From an uncultured Collinsella sp. (GTDB taxonomy: Bacteria > Actinomycetota > Coriobacteriia > Coriobacteriales > Coriobacteriaceae): a stretch of 5,610 nucleotides of DNA. Under the pieces are notes generated by a model. The model saw only the letters and a program-made list of their open reading frames with translations. It was not told where the DNA came from and did not search any database. The stretch is from contig USAY01000115.1 of the NCBI GenBank assembly GCA_900552755.1, positions 1-5,610 on the forward strand. Direction: 5' to 3'. Below, piece by piece: positions 1 to 5,610 of the stretch; the first letter of the stretch is position 1, and every line of letters starts with the position of its first letter. The position numbers and the translations under genes are program-made.

Positions 1-566
1 TCTGGCGCGCCAGCATCAGCTGGGTATTTTTGTTTATCGCGGGTTGGATGTGCACCCTTTCGCGCAACAATATCAAACGTGCCGCCAAATACGCCTTAGC
101 AGCACTCGTCGTCTGGTTGGCAACAACACTTGTCTCAGTTGACGATTCTGTTAATTTTGGCATCATCTACTGCATGGCCGCATGTACCGGCATCGTGGCG
201 TTGACCGATCCCGTCCTTAAGAAGATATCGGCGAGATGGGGCATGTCCCTATGCCTTTTGTTGTTTGCCCTCACCTGGAGCATCCCCAAAACGATCTACC
301 CTGTCCCCTACCTGGCGTGGCTGGGATTTCCGAGCCCTGGGTTTGTCTCAGGTGATTACTACCCCATCATCCCGTTTTTCTTTATGTATCTTGCAGGATA
401 CTTCGCCGCACACATAGCGAAGGGAATCGATAAGACCGTCCCTAGCTGGGCCTACGCCAATCCCATCCCGGAGCTCGCCAGCCTTGGACGTCACGCACTC
501 CCCTTTTATCTACTGCATCAGCCCATTATTCTGGGCTTTTTGGAGCTCGTCTACTCGGTGCGATAA
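1..566 (+). CDS. HGSNAT_cat/DUF1624-family multi-spanning membrane protein (5'-truncated)
   Basis: The reading frame is open from base 3, so the gene begins to the left of the window; 187 residues are visible before the TAA at 564-566. The frame opens with WRASISWVFLFIAGW and then LSRNN, and continues with FGIIYC and a C-terminal LLHQPIILG. This order resembles bacterial relatives of the heparan-alpha-glucosaminide N-acetyltransferase catalytic domain (DUF1624), which belong to the wider YeiB/acyltransferase-3 group of membrane proteins. About six hydrophobic segments are visible, near residues 5-17, 30-47, 54-72, 82-97, 120-138 and 164-184, so it should sit in the cytoplasmic membrane. The family is thought to transfer acyl groups to sugars or envelope polymers, but bacterial substrates are mostly unknown. 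The N-terminal part, where the catalytic histidine of the human enzyme would lie, is outside the window, so activity cannot be judged. It converges on hflX and overlaps it by 16 bases. Confidence 0.8.
   Translation, partial: WRASISWVFLFIAGWMCTLSRNNIKRAAKYALAALVVWLATTLVSVDDSVNFGIIYCMAACTGIVALTDPVLKKISARWGMSLCLLLFALTWSIPKTIYPVPYLAWLGFPSPGFVSGDYYPIIPFFFMYLAGYFAAHIAKGIDKTVPSWAYANPIPELASLGRHALPFYLLHQPIILGFLELVYSVR
520..541 (+). terminator. terminator-like hairpin inside the 3' end of the membrane-protein gene
   Basis: AGCCCA at 520-525 pairs perfectly with TGGGCT at 532-537 across a six-base loop, and five T bases run from 537 to 541. This has the form of a short intrinsic terminator for rightward transcription. 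It lies 23 bases before the stop codon of the rightward gene and encodes part of the family-typical HQPIILG stretch, so it may be chance. It has no T tract for leftward transcription, so it is not a good hflX terminator. No better terminator is visible between the convergent genes. Confidence 0.2.
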
Positions 567-1840
567 CGCTTGAGCCGCGGCGCGATACGAGCCGGCAGCT
601 TCGCAACAATACGAACGCCGCCCTCAAGATATTCCTCGTGCAAAAGGGTTCCCTGTTCATGCACCAGCGTGATGAGGGCGCCCTCGCGATACGGGATTTC
701 AGCGGAGAGCAACACATCGGTGGCAGCCGCCTCGCGAGCAATACGGTCGACGAGATCGTCGAGTCCCTCGCCCGTCTGGGCCGAGAACAGCACGGCCTCG
801 GGATAGCGACGACGGAAACTCAATCGATCAACGCTATCGAGAAGATCGATTTTATTGAACACCGTAAGCGTCAAACGCTCGCCGGCACCGATCTCGTCAA
901 GAACGCGATCGACTGCCTCGAGCTGGCGCTCGTAGTCCTCGTCAGAGGCATCCACAACTTTAAGGATCAGATCGGCACCAAGAACCTCAGACAGCGTGGA
1001 CTTAAAGGCATCAACGAGACCATGCGGTAGCTTTTGAATAAAGCCAACAGTATCGGTAATCGTCATGCCACGACCGCCGGGCAGGCGATACGAACGCGTC
1101 GTCGGGTCGAGCGTAGCAAACAGCTTGTCCTGCGAAAGCACCGTAGATCCGGTCAGACGATTGAGCAACGACGATTTACCCGCATTGGTATAACCGGCTA
1201 ACGCGACGCGAAACGCCGGTGACTCAATGCGGCTCTTGGATTGAACATCGCGACGCTGTTCAACCTGCTTGAGCTCACGACGAAGCGCAGCGATCTTATT
1301 ACGAATGAGGCGACGGTCGACCTCGAGCTGACTTTCGCCCTGACCAAAGCGTGAGCCGATGCCGCCGCGCGTCTGTTCCTTGGCGAGATGGCTCCACATG
1401 CCACGCAGACGAGGCAACAGATATTGAAGCTGTGCCAGCTGTACCTGTAGGCGTCCCTCACGCGTCTGAGCATGCAGGCCAAAAATATCCAAGATCAGTG
1501 CCGTACGATCGATAATCTTTACCGGCTCGCCCACGGCTTTCTCCAAATAGGATTGCTGCGAGGGCGTCAGGTCGTCGTCAAAAATAACGACATCGGCATC
1601 CATGCGATGCACCAGGCCGCACAGCTCTTCAACCTTACCGGAACCGATAAACGATTTAGGATACGGCTTTACCAAACGCTGTGACAAGCGTGCCACGCAC
1701 TGGGCACCAGCCGTGTGGGTAAGACGCTCCAGCTCATCAAGCGAGCGATCGAGCGGCCATGCATTGTCGCGCCACTCAACACCAACTAATATGGCACGCT
1801 CGGGCTCGGGTGCCGTGGGAACAAGGGGGAAACGGGCCAT
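551..1840 (-). CDS. hflX: GTPase HflX, ribosome-splitting/ribosome-associated GTPase
   Basis: This 429-residue protein has the full HflX architecture. The N-terminal HflX domain (about residues 15-125) contains KSFIGSGKVEEL and DDDLTPSQQ. A long helical hairpin follows (about 126-205), with the glycine-rich turn GGIGSRFGQGESQLEVDRR at 159-177. The G domain comes next, with P-loop GYTNAGKSS at 216-224, G3 DTVGF at 263-267, G4 NKID at 329-332 and G5 SAQTG at 353-357. HflX binds the 50S subunit and uses GTP to split or rescue inactive ribosomes in the cytoplasm; some relatives (HflXr) confer resistance to 50S-targeting antibiotics, which cannot be told apart here. The ATG overlaps the miaA stop as TAATG, and GAGG lies seven bases upstream, so it is probably translated by coupling with miaA. 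hfq, which separates miaA and hflX in E. coli, is absent. The glycine-rich turn differs from the usual GGIGTRGPGETQLE form by one extra residue and by Gln in place of Pro. Its stop lies inside the converging membrane-protein gene. Confidence 0.96.
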   Translation of the reverse strand: MARFPLVPTAPEPERAILVGVEWRDNAWPLDRSLDELERLTHTAGAQCVARLSQRLVKPYPKSFIGSGKVEELCGLVHRMDADVVIFDDDLTPSQQSYLEKAVGEPVKIIDRTALILDIFGLHAQTREGRLQVQLAQLQYLLPRLRGMWSHLAKEQTRGGIGSRFGQGESQLEVDRRLIRNKIAALRRELKQVEQRRDVQSKSRIESPAFRVALAGYTNAGKSSLLNRLTGSTVLSQDKLFATLDPTTRSYRLPGGRGMTITDTVGFIQKLPHGLVDAFKSTLSEVLGADLILKVVDASDEDYERQLEAVDRVLDEIGAGERLTLTVFNKIDLLDSVDRLSFRRRYPEAVLFSAQTGEGLDDLVDRIAREAAATDVLLSAEIPYREGALITLVHEQGTLLHEEYLEGGVRIVAKLPARIAPRLKRYRTE

Positions 1841-2778
1841 TAGGCAGCCTCAATACGATGCAGGATGTCCTCAACGACCTCATCGATCGTAAACTCGTCC
1901 ATATCAAACCACACGATACGGTCATCGCGCTTAAACCACGAAAGCTGACGTTTGGCATAGCGACGCGAACGCATCTTGATGAGTTCGCGAGCCTCATCCA
2001 TAGAAATCACGCCATTGAAAGCATCAATGATCTCTTTATAGCCAATTGCCTGCATCGAAGTCAGGGCATCTCCCAGCCCCTGGTCCATAAGACCGCGAAC
2101 CTCATCGACAAGACCCTGCTCAAACATCAGATCGACGCGCAGGTTAATGCGCTCGTAGAGCACCTCGCGATTACGCGTCAGACCAAACCATAGAGCATGA
2201 TAATGCTCGCGCGGAACACTAAACTGACTTTTTTGCTGTGCATAGGAAATACCATCATCATGCATCTCGAGCGCACGAATCACACGGCGCACATTATGGG
2301 GATGAATAACAGCAGCCGATTCTGGGTCGCGCTCGGCAAGCAGGGCATGCAGCTCTTCCTCGCCAATACGCTCGGCAAGCTCCTGATAGCCCATACGACG
2401 ATCGTCCTCAAGTTCACCCGAGGGAAAGTCCATCTCATCGAGGGCGGCCTTGAGATACAGCCCCGTACCTCCGCAAAAAACCGGCAGGCAACCCGAACCA
2501 AGGAGACGTTCAACATGCGCGCGAGCGTCAGCCTGATAAAGCGCAGCAGAATATGCCACACCCGGCTCTACAATGTCGACGAGACGCAGCGGCACCGTAC
2601 ACTCATCGGGCGCCATCTTTGCGGTACCGATGTCCATGCCGTGATAGATTTGCATCGCATCGCACGACAGCACTTCGGACGAAAGACGAGCTGCCAAACG
2701 GTCGGCAACATCACTCTTACCAACCGCCGTCGGACCGACGATCGCAACGGCGGAAAGTCCTGCCCTGGGAGAAACCAT
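1840..2778 (-). CDS. miaA: tRNA dimethylallyltransferase MiaA
   Basis: MiaA transfers a dimethylallyl group from DMAPP to N6 of adenosine 37 in tRNAs that read codons beginning with U, giving i6A37. The 312-residue protein has the usual family length and motifs: P-loop GPTAVGKS at 15-22, SCDAMQIYHGMDIGTAK at 38-54, LVDIVEP at 67-72, GGTGLYLKA at 103-111, IHPHNVRRVIRALE at 158-171, QAIGYKE at 243-249 and RRYAKRQLSWF at 272-282. The family key residues appear intact, with Asp40 in the position expected for the catalytic aspartate. The ATG shares one base with the miaB stop (TAATG). The upstream sequence offers only a weak GGGCGAG-like Shine-Dalgarno, so reinitiation after miaB is the likely mode of translation. 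Its product is the substrate of MiaB, encoded just upstream, so both steps of the modification are co-transcribed, with the second enzyme's gene first. Confidence 0.97.
   Translation of the reverse strand: MVSPRAGLSAVAIVGPTAVGKSDVADRLAARLSSEVLSCDAMQIYHGMDIGTAKMAPDECTVPLRLVDIVEPGVAYSAALYQADARAHVERLLGSGCLPVFCGGTGLYLKAALDEMDFPSGELEDDRRMGYQELAERIGEEELHALLAERDPESAAVIHPHNVRRVIRALEMHDDGISYAQQKSQFSVPREHYHALWFGLTRNREVLYERINLRVDLMFEQGLVDEVRGLMDQGLGDALTSMQAIGYKEIIDAFNGVISMDEARELIKMRSRRYAKRQLSWFKRDDRIVWFDMDEFTIDEVVEDILHRIEAA
1848..1851 (-). promoter_or_regulatory. hflX ribosome binding site
   Basis: GAGG on the minus strand ends seven bases before the hflX ATG and lies within the last codons of miaA (Glu-Ala). 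It supports the ATG at 1840 as the start and fits coupled translation across the TAATG junction. Confidence 0.6.
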
Positions 2779-4148
2779 TAGCGCGGCTCGCCCACAACGG
2801 AGCCGGACAAATACCAGGTCTTGGCAACGTCAACGTCAACATCAACGATCTTGCCAACAAGCTGATCGATGCTGTAACCCTCGGGGATAGGCGCATGCAC
2901 GGTCTGATTCTTGGGACTCTTGCCCAGCAGGACCGCGTCGTTCTTTTTACTCGTTCCCTCAATGAGCGCCGGCACCACAGTATGAAGCTCACCCTGGTTA
3001 TACTCGTGTGCCGTAGTCTCGATAACCTTAACCAGGCGGTTGAAACGCTCGAGAATAACCTCATGCGGCGTAGGATCGTCAATCTCTGCGGCCGGGGTAC
3101 CGGCGCGCTTGGAATAGATGAAGGTATAGGCCTGAGCATAGCGGACCGTCTCGGCAAGTGAGAGCGTCTGCTCAAAGTCCTCTTCAGTCTCGCCCGGGAA
3201 GCCAACGATAATATCGGTCGAGAGCGCGATATCGGGCATGCGGTTGCGAATGCGATCGACCAGGCCCAGATAGTCCTCGCGTGTATAACGGCGATTCATC
3301 TCTTTGAGGATACGCGTGGAGCCCGACTGAACGGCCAAGTGAAGCTGCGGCATGACGGCGGGCGTCTCGGCCATGGCGTCGATGGTCTCGGGCAGCAGAT
3401 CCTTAGGATGAGAAGAGGTAAAGAAGATGCGCTCCACACCCGTATCGCCCACGGCACGCAGCAAATCGGCAAAACGCGGCTTGCCAAACAGATCGCGACC
3501 ATATGAGTTAACGTTTTGGCCCAGCAGCGTAATCTCACGCACGCCCTGGCGCACCAAACCGGTCACCTCGTCGACAATCTCCTCGAAGGAGCGGCTCTTT
3601 TCGCGACCGCGCACGTACGGAACGATGCAATAGGTACAGAAATTATTGCAGCCCGTCATGATGGGCACCCAAGCGTGATACTGGGTCTCGCGATGCCACG
3701 GCATGCTCATGGCATCCGTATCCTCATGCTCATTGGTGCGGATATGACGCTTGCCATCAAGGAACGCCTCGGCAATGAGCTCTGCCACATGTGCGATGGA
3801 ATGCGTACCAAAGATGACATTGACGTTATCGACGTTGGTGAGCAGGCCCTCGCCATCGCGCTGCGCGATGCAACCACCAACGGCAACCACACGCTTGCCC
3901 GAAGGCGAAGGCGGCAGGCTTTTACAGGAATTGCACTGGCCGTACAGGCGAGTATCGGCGGCCTCGCGCACGCAGCATGTCATGAAGACAACAATATCGG
4001 CATGCTCGGGATCGAGCGCCATGAGGCAACCATACGAATCGAGCAGACCGCTCACGCGCTCGGAGTCGTGCTGATTCATCTGGCAGCCAAAGGTGCGGAT
4101 AAAGTAGGTTTTACCGGCAAGAATATCGCGTACGGAACGCTGATCCAT
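2778..4148 (-). CDS. miaB: tRNA-2-methylthio-N6-dimethylallyladenosine synthase MiaB
   Basis: MiaB is a radical SAM methylthiotransferase that converts i6A37 to ms2i6A37, using one [4Fe-4S] cluster for radical chemistry and a second as a sulfur source. The protein is 456 residues from the chosen start. The N-terminal UPF0004 domain carries FGCQMN (Cys22), TCCVRE (Cys58/59) and VGGCIAQ (Cys93). The radical SAM motif GCNNFCTYC supplies Cys167, Cys171 and Cys174 and is followed by IVPYVRGREKSR. TSSHP and STDIIVGFPGETEEDF are typical of the core. A TRAM RNA-binding domain closes the protein at about 383-448. An extra CxxC (Cys72/Cys75, in YGQCNSCKSL) sits between the cluster ligands. Two ATGs are possible: 4154 leaves only three bases after AGGA, whereas 4148 leaves nine, so 4148 is preferred; the difference is two residues. 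It is separated from spoVS by a short gap and joined to miaA by TAATG. Confidence 0.97.
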   Translation of the reverse strand: MDQRSVRDILAGKTYFIRTFGCQMNQHDSERVSGLLDSYGCLMALDPEHADIVVFMTCCVREAADTRLYGQCNSCKSLPPSPSGKRVVAVGGCIAQRDGEGLLTNVDNVNVIFGTHSIAHVAELIAEAFLDGKRHIRTNEHEDTDAMSMPWHRETQYHAWVPIMTGCNNFCTYCIVPYVRGREKSRSFEEIVDEVTGLVRQGVREITLLGQNVNSYGRDLFGKPRFADLLRAVGDTGVERIFFTSSHPKDLLPETIDAMAETPAVMPQLHLAVQSGSTRILKEMNRRYTREDYLGLVDRIRNRMPDIALSTDIIVGFPGETEEDFEQTLSLAETVRYAQAYTFIYSKRAGTPAAEIDDPTPHEVILERFNRLVKVIETTAHEYNQGELHTVVPALIEGTSKKNDAVLLGKSPKNQTVHAPIPEGYSIDQLVGKIVDVDVDVAKTWYLSGSVVGEPR

Positions 4149-4157
4149 GTGCATAAG

Positions 4158-4161
4158 TCCT
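4158..4161 (-). promoter_or_regulatory. miaB ribosome binding site
   Basis: AGGA on the minus strand lies nine bases before the ATG at 4148 and only three before the ATG at 4154. The spacing favours the inner start for miaB. The rest of the gap to spoVS (4155-4193) shows no terminator or clear promoter, so miaB is probably read from the same transcript. Confidence 0.55.
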
Positions 4162-4193
4162 AACGTTGGGGAGCGAAACGAGGCTAGCAGAAG

Positions 4194-4511
4194 CTATGCC
4201 ACAGGCTTAACATCATCCATGACGACGTTATCCATAGCAGCTCGATTGATCTGGTGAACGTAGATAGAAAGGCGGATGGCCGTGCGCGACTCCCCGTTAA
4301 TGAGAATGTCGGAGAACACGGGCGCGCAGGAAATATCAAAACCGGTTGGGATCAAAAAACCGCGCGCGATGGCAACGGCCTTAATGGCCTGGTTGACAGC
4401 ACCGGCGCCGACACACTGGATGTTGACGGGTACACCATCCTTGACCATGCCGGCGATGGCGCCGGCAACGGACGCGGGCGATGATTTGCTTGATACCTTC
4501 AGGCAATCCAT
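4194..4511 (-). CDS. spoVS: SpoVS family protein (stage V sporulation protein S)
   Basis: The 105-residue product begins MDCLKVSSKSSPASVAGAIAG, then has CVGAGAVNQAIKAVAIARGF at 33-52, FDISCAPVFSDI at 58-69 and GESRTAIRLSI at 73-83, a near-complete match to SpoVS as I know it. The family was named for a role in Bacillus sporulation but is widespread in non-sporulating bacteria. It has an Alba-like fold and is suspected of binding nucleic acid; its biochemical role is not settled. The usual length is about 86 residues, and this one carries about 20 extra C-terminal residues ending DDVKPVA. The ATG at 4511 is chosen because conserved homology begins there and AGGAG stands seven bases upstream; a longer in-frame GTG at 4586 would add 25 residues unlike SpoVS. 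It lies between a GHKL ATPase gene and miaB. If the organism is a coriobacterium it does not sporulate, so a general regulatory role is more likely. Confidence 0.95.
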   Translation of the reverse strand: MDCLKVSSKSSPASVAGAIAGMVKDGVPVNIQCVGAGAVNQAIKAVAIARGFLIPTGFDISCAPVFSDILINGESRTAIRLSIYVHQINRAAMDNVVMDDVKPVA

Positions 4512-4518
4512 GAAGAAA

Positions 4519-4523
4519 CTCCT
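4519..4523 (-). promoter_or_regulatory. spoVS ribosome binding site
   Basis: AGGAG on the minus strand stands seven bases before the ATG at 4511, with the bases between them being TTTCTTC. It is the strongest Shine-Dalgarno seen in this block, and it fixes the spoVS start. Confidence 0.75.
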
Positions 4524-4525
4524 GC

Positions 4526-4545
4526 GTTTAAAAGTACGTTTTAAC
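4526..4545. repeat. AT-rich imperfect inverted repeat in the spoVS leader
   Basis: TAAAA at 4529-4533 and TTTTA at 4539-4543 form a five-base inverted repeat around GTACG, with further imperfect symmetry out to GTT and AAC at the ends. Next to it, TAACTG occurs twice on the plus strand, at 4542-4547 and 4551-4556, nine bases apart. This could be an operator or a weak RNA hairpin just upstream of the spoVS ribosome binding site, but arms this short and AT-rich can arise by chance. Confidence 0.3.
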
Positions 4546-4561
4546 TGCAATAACTGTATCG

Positions 4562-4579
4562 TACCGAGAGGACTCGGTA
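4562..4579 (-). other. perfect hairpin just after the ATPase stop codon
   Basis: On the minus strand TACCGAG and CTCGGTA form a perfect seven-base stem closed by the tetraloop TCCT, starting six bases after the stop codon of the GHKL ATPase gene. No T tract follows in the leftward direction, so it is not a standard intrinsic terminator. It could be an RNA-processing or 3'-end-stabilising hairpin that sets different levels for the ATPase and for spoVS onward. No convincing -35/-10 pair is seen in the spacer at 4512-4585. Confidence 0.5.
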
Positions 4580-4585
4580 AAGGCA

Positions 4586-5610
4586 CTATTCCTCTTTGGC
4601 AAGATCGAAGGTCACAGTGATTCGATCACGCGAAACACGAATCTTTGGGTCGCCGCAAAGGTTGAGATAGTACCTGGCGGCAAGGTCATTGAAGTCCCGC
4701 TCCACAGCACGCGAAAACTGTGCCATGTCATCCTTGGCAATACGTAGCCCGCGACGATCCTTCGCGAGATCGACAGGAGCCGGCGCATGCGAGGACGAAT
4801 CACGCTCGCGCAGCAGACGCGCGGTCACACCGCGAACGGGCTTAATCTGCCCTGCCAAAATGCGATGTGCCGTGCGCTCGGACATCCCAAGACCCAAACC
4901 CGAGCAGATACGGATAAAGTCCTCGGCATCAGAGGCAAGGCCTAAACGATCGACAACCGGAAGCTCGCTCTCGTCATCAATAAACAGGAGACGAGACGTA
5001 TCGAGCCGACTTGACGCCTGAGCATAAAGGGTCGCGGCAATCTCAGACGGAGAACCAAGATAGACATCGCAACCACGCAGCTCCTCGAGCGCAAACTCAC
5101 AGGCAGCGCGAATAATATTATGCGGGCCGCGAGCACAGACATAACGTCCGTCCTCATCCTTGACGGCCTGGGGCCAGCTGGACTGATCGGCACGCTCACT
5201 GAGGCGGTCGGCCGCAACGCTCACCTTAAAGGCTGAGCCAAGATCGACACCAGACGTGACCACGCGGGCCTCGTCGGTGTTCTGCTTGATCGAAAACAAT
5301 GCCATGCCACGACCGTGAACGCCCCAACGGTCCATCTTCATGCTCTCGAGCTTTGAGGTAACGCGAGCATCGAAGATTCGCTCTTGCATATCCTGCGGAA
5401 CACCCGAGCCGTTATCCAGAAAGACAAGCGTGCGGACGCCATCTTCCTTGGTCGTGGCGAGATAGACCTTGTCGGCGCCGGCATCGCGAGCATTACGGAG
5501 CATTTCGATGACGATATCCTCGACATACTGAATGTCGTGCTTTGCCTGGCGCCGCTCGGCCTCCGAAACGCGGAGGCGGACATACCCCTCGCCAAGGTTC
5601 TCCTCGACGC
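4586..5610 (-). CDS. GHKL-type ATP-binding protein (HATPase domain), N-terminus beyond window
   Basis: 340 codons are visible before the TAG at 4586-4588, and the frame stays open to the right edge, so the start is outside the window. Numbering from the first full codon at 5608, an ATP-binding domain of the gyrase/Hsp90/histidine-kinase/MutL fold spans about residues 20-135. It has the N box EMLRNARDAGA (35-45, Glu35, Asn39, Asp42), the G1 box DNGSGVP (65-71), a glycine-rich G2-like lid GVHGRGMALFSIK (96-108) and GSAFKVSV (124-131). The G2 region resembles the RGEALASI type of MutL more than the GxGLGL type of histidine kinases. No histidine phosphoacceptor domain, receiver or membrane segment is visible. 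The remaining 200 residues match nothing I recognise; residues about 226-266 (DAEDFIRICSGLG, SERTAHRILAGQ) look helical and could be a helix-turn-helix. ATP binding is well supported, whereas hydrolysis, partner and pathway are unknown. It probably shares a transcript with spoVS. Confidence 0.85.
   Translation of the reverse strand, partial: VEENLGEGYVRLRVSEAERRQAKHDIQYVEDIVIEMLRNARDAGADKVYLATTKEDGVRTLVFLDNGSGVPQDMQERIFDARVTSKLESMKMDRWGVHGRGMALFSIKQNTDEARVVTSGVDLGSAFKVSVAADRLSERADQSSWPQAVKDEDGRYVCARGPHNIIRAACEFALEELRGCDVYLGSPSEIAATLYAQASSRLDTSRLLFIDDESELPVVDRLGLASDAEDFIRICSGLGLGMSERTAHRILAGQIKPVRGVTARLLRERDSSSHAPAPVDLAKDRRGLRIAKDDMAQFSRAVERDFNDLAARYYLNLCGDPKIRVSRDRITVTFDLAKEE

Noticed and set aside
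30..566. TTG at 30 as the start of the membrane-protein gene
   Set aside because: The frame is open to the left edge, and the residues upstream of the TTG (SISWVF) belong to the conserved first visible membrane segment, so the gene is simply truncated by the window.
638..1030. Plus-strand open frame of 130 codons opposite hflX
   Set aside because: It is antisense to the conserved G domain of hflX, with no homology seen.
2197..2781. Plus-strand open frame of 194 codons opposite miaA
   Set aside because: It is antisense to intact miaA, and its translation shows no family features or sensible composition.
3516..4163. Long plus-strand open frame of 215 codons opposite miaB
   Set aside because: It lies wholly antisense to a highly conserved gene, has no recognisable domain or convincing ribosome binding site, and is the kind of open frame expected opposite GC-rich coding sequence.
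4562..4579. Hairpin as an intrinsic terminator after the ATPase gene
   Set aside because: No run of T follows the stem in the direction of transcription, so it is listed only as a hairpin of unknown role.
4512..4585. A sigma-70-type promoter for spoVS
   Set aside because: TACGAT and TACTTT resemble -10 boxes, but neither has a fair -35 box at 16-18 bases, so the signal is too weak to report as a feature.
4194..4586. GTG at 4586 as the start of spoVS
   Set aside because: The added 25 residues are unlike SpoVS, and a strong AGGAG is correctly spaced from the ATG at 4511, where family homology begins.
4586..5503. ATG at 5503 as the start of the GHKL ATPase
   Set aside because: The frame continues upstream without a stop, and the essential N-box glutamate is the codon just before this methionine.

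Overview
The window looks like a housekeeping stretch of chromosome from a Gram-positive bacterium of actinobacterial type, most likely a Collinsella-like member of the Coriobacteriia. That assignment is inference, based on moderately high GC, a SpoVS homologue in the same block as miaB, miaA and hflX, the lack of hfq between miaA and hflX, and the general look of the proteins. No rRNA, tRNA, insertion sequence, phage gene or CRISPR array is visible.

Layout from left to right: positions 1-566 hold the 3' part of a rightward gene for a multi-spanning membrane protein of the HGSNAT_cat/DUF1624 acyltransferase-like family. All the rest is one leftward gene block, read from the right edge: a GHKL-type ATPase whose start lies beyond the window (4586-5610), a 74-base AT-rich spacer carrying a perfect hairpin and other small repeats, spoVS (4194-4511), a short spacer, miaB (2778-4148), miaA (1840-2778) and hflX (551-1840). 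The miaB/miaA and miaA/hflX junctions are both TAATG one-base overlaps. The hflX gene runs 16 bases into the converging membrane-protein gene.

Functionally, the core of the block concerns tRNA and ribosomes. MiaA prenylates A37 of tRNAs that read UNN codons, MiaB adds a methylthio group to the same base, and HflX is a GTPase that splits stalled or inactive ribosomes. SpoVS is a small protein with an Alba-like fold whose biochemical role is poorly understood. The upstream GHKL protein has clear ATP-binding motifs followed by a C-terminal region of about 200 residues that I do not recognise.

The part least explained by known biology is this ATPase-SpoVS pair and the structured spacer between them. 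Secondary points are an extra CxxC pair in MiaB, an altered glycine-rich loop in HflX, and a C-terminal tail on SpoVS. I see no strong evidence of a wholly new defence or mobile system here.
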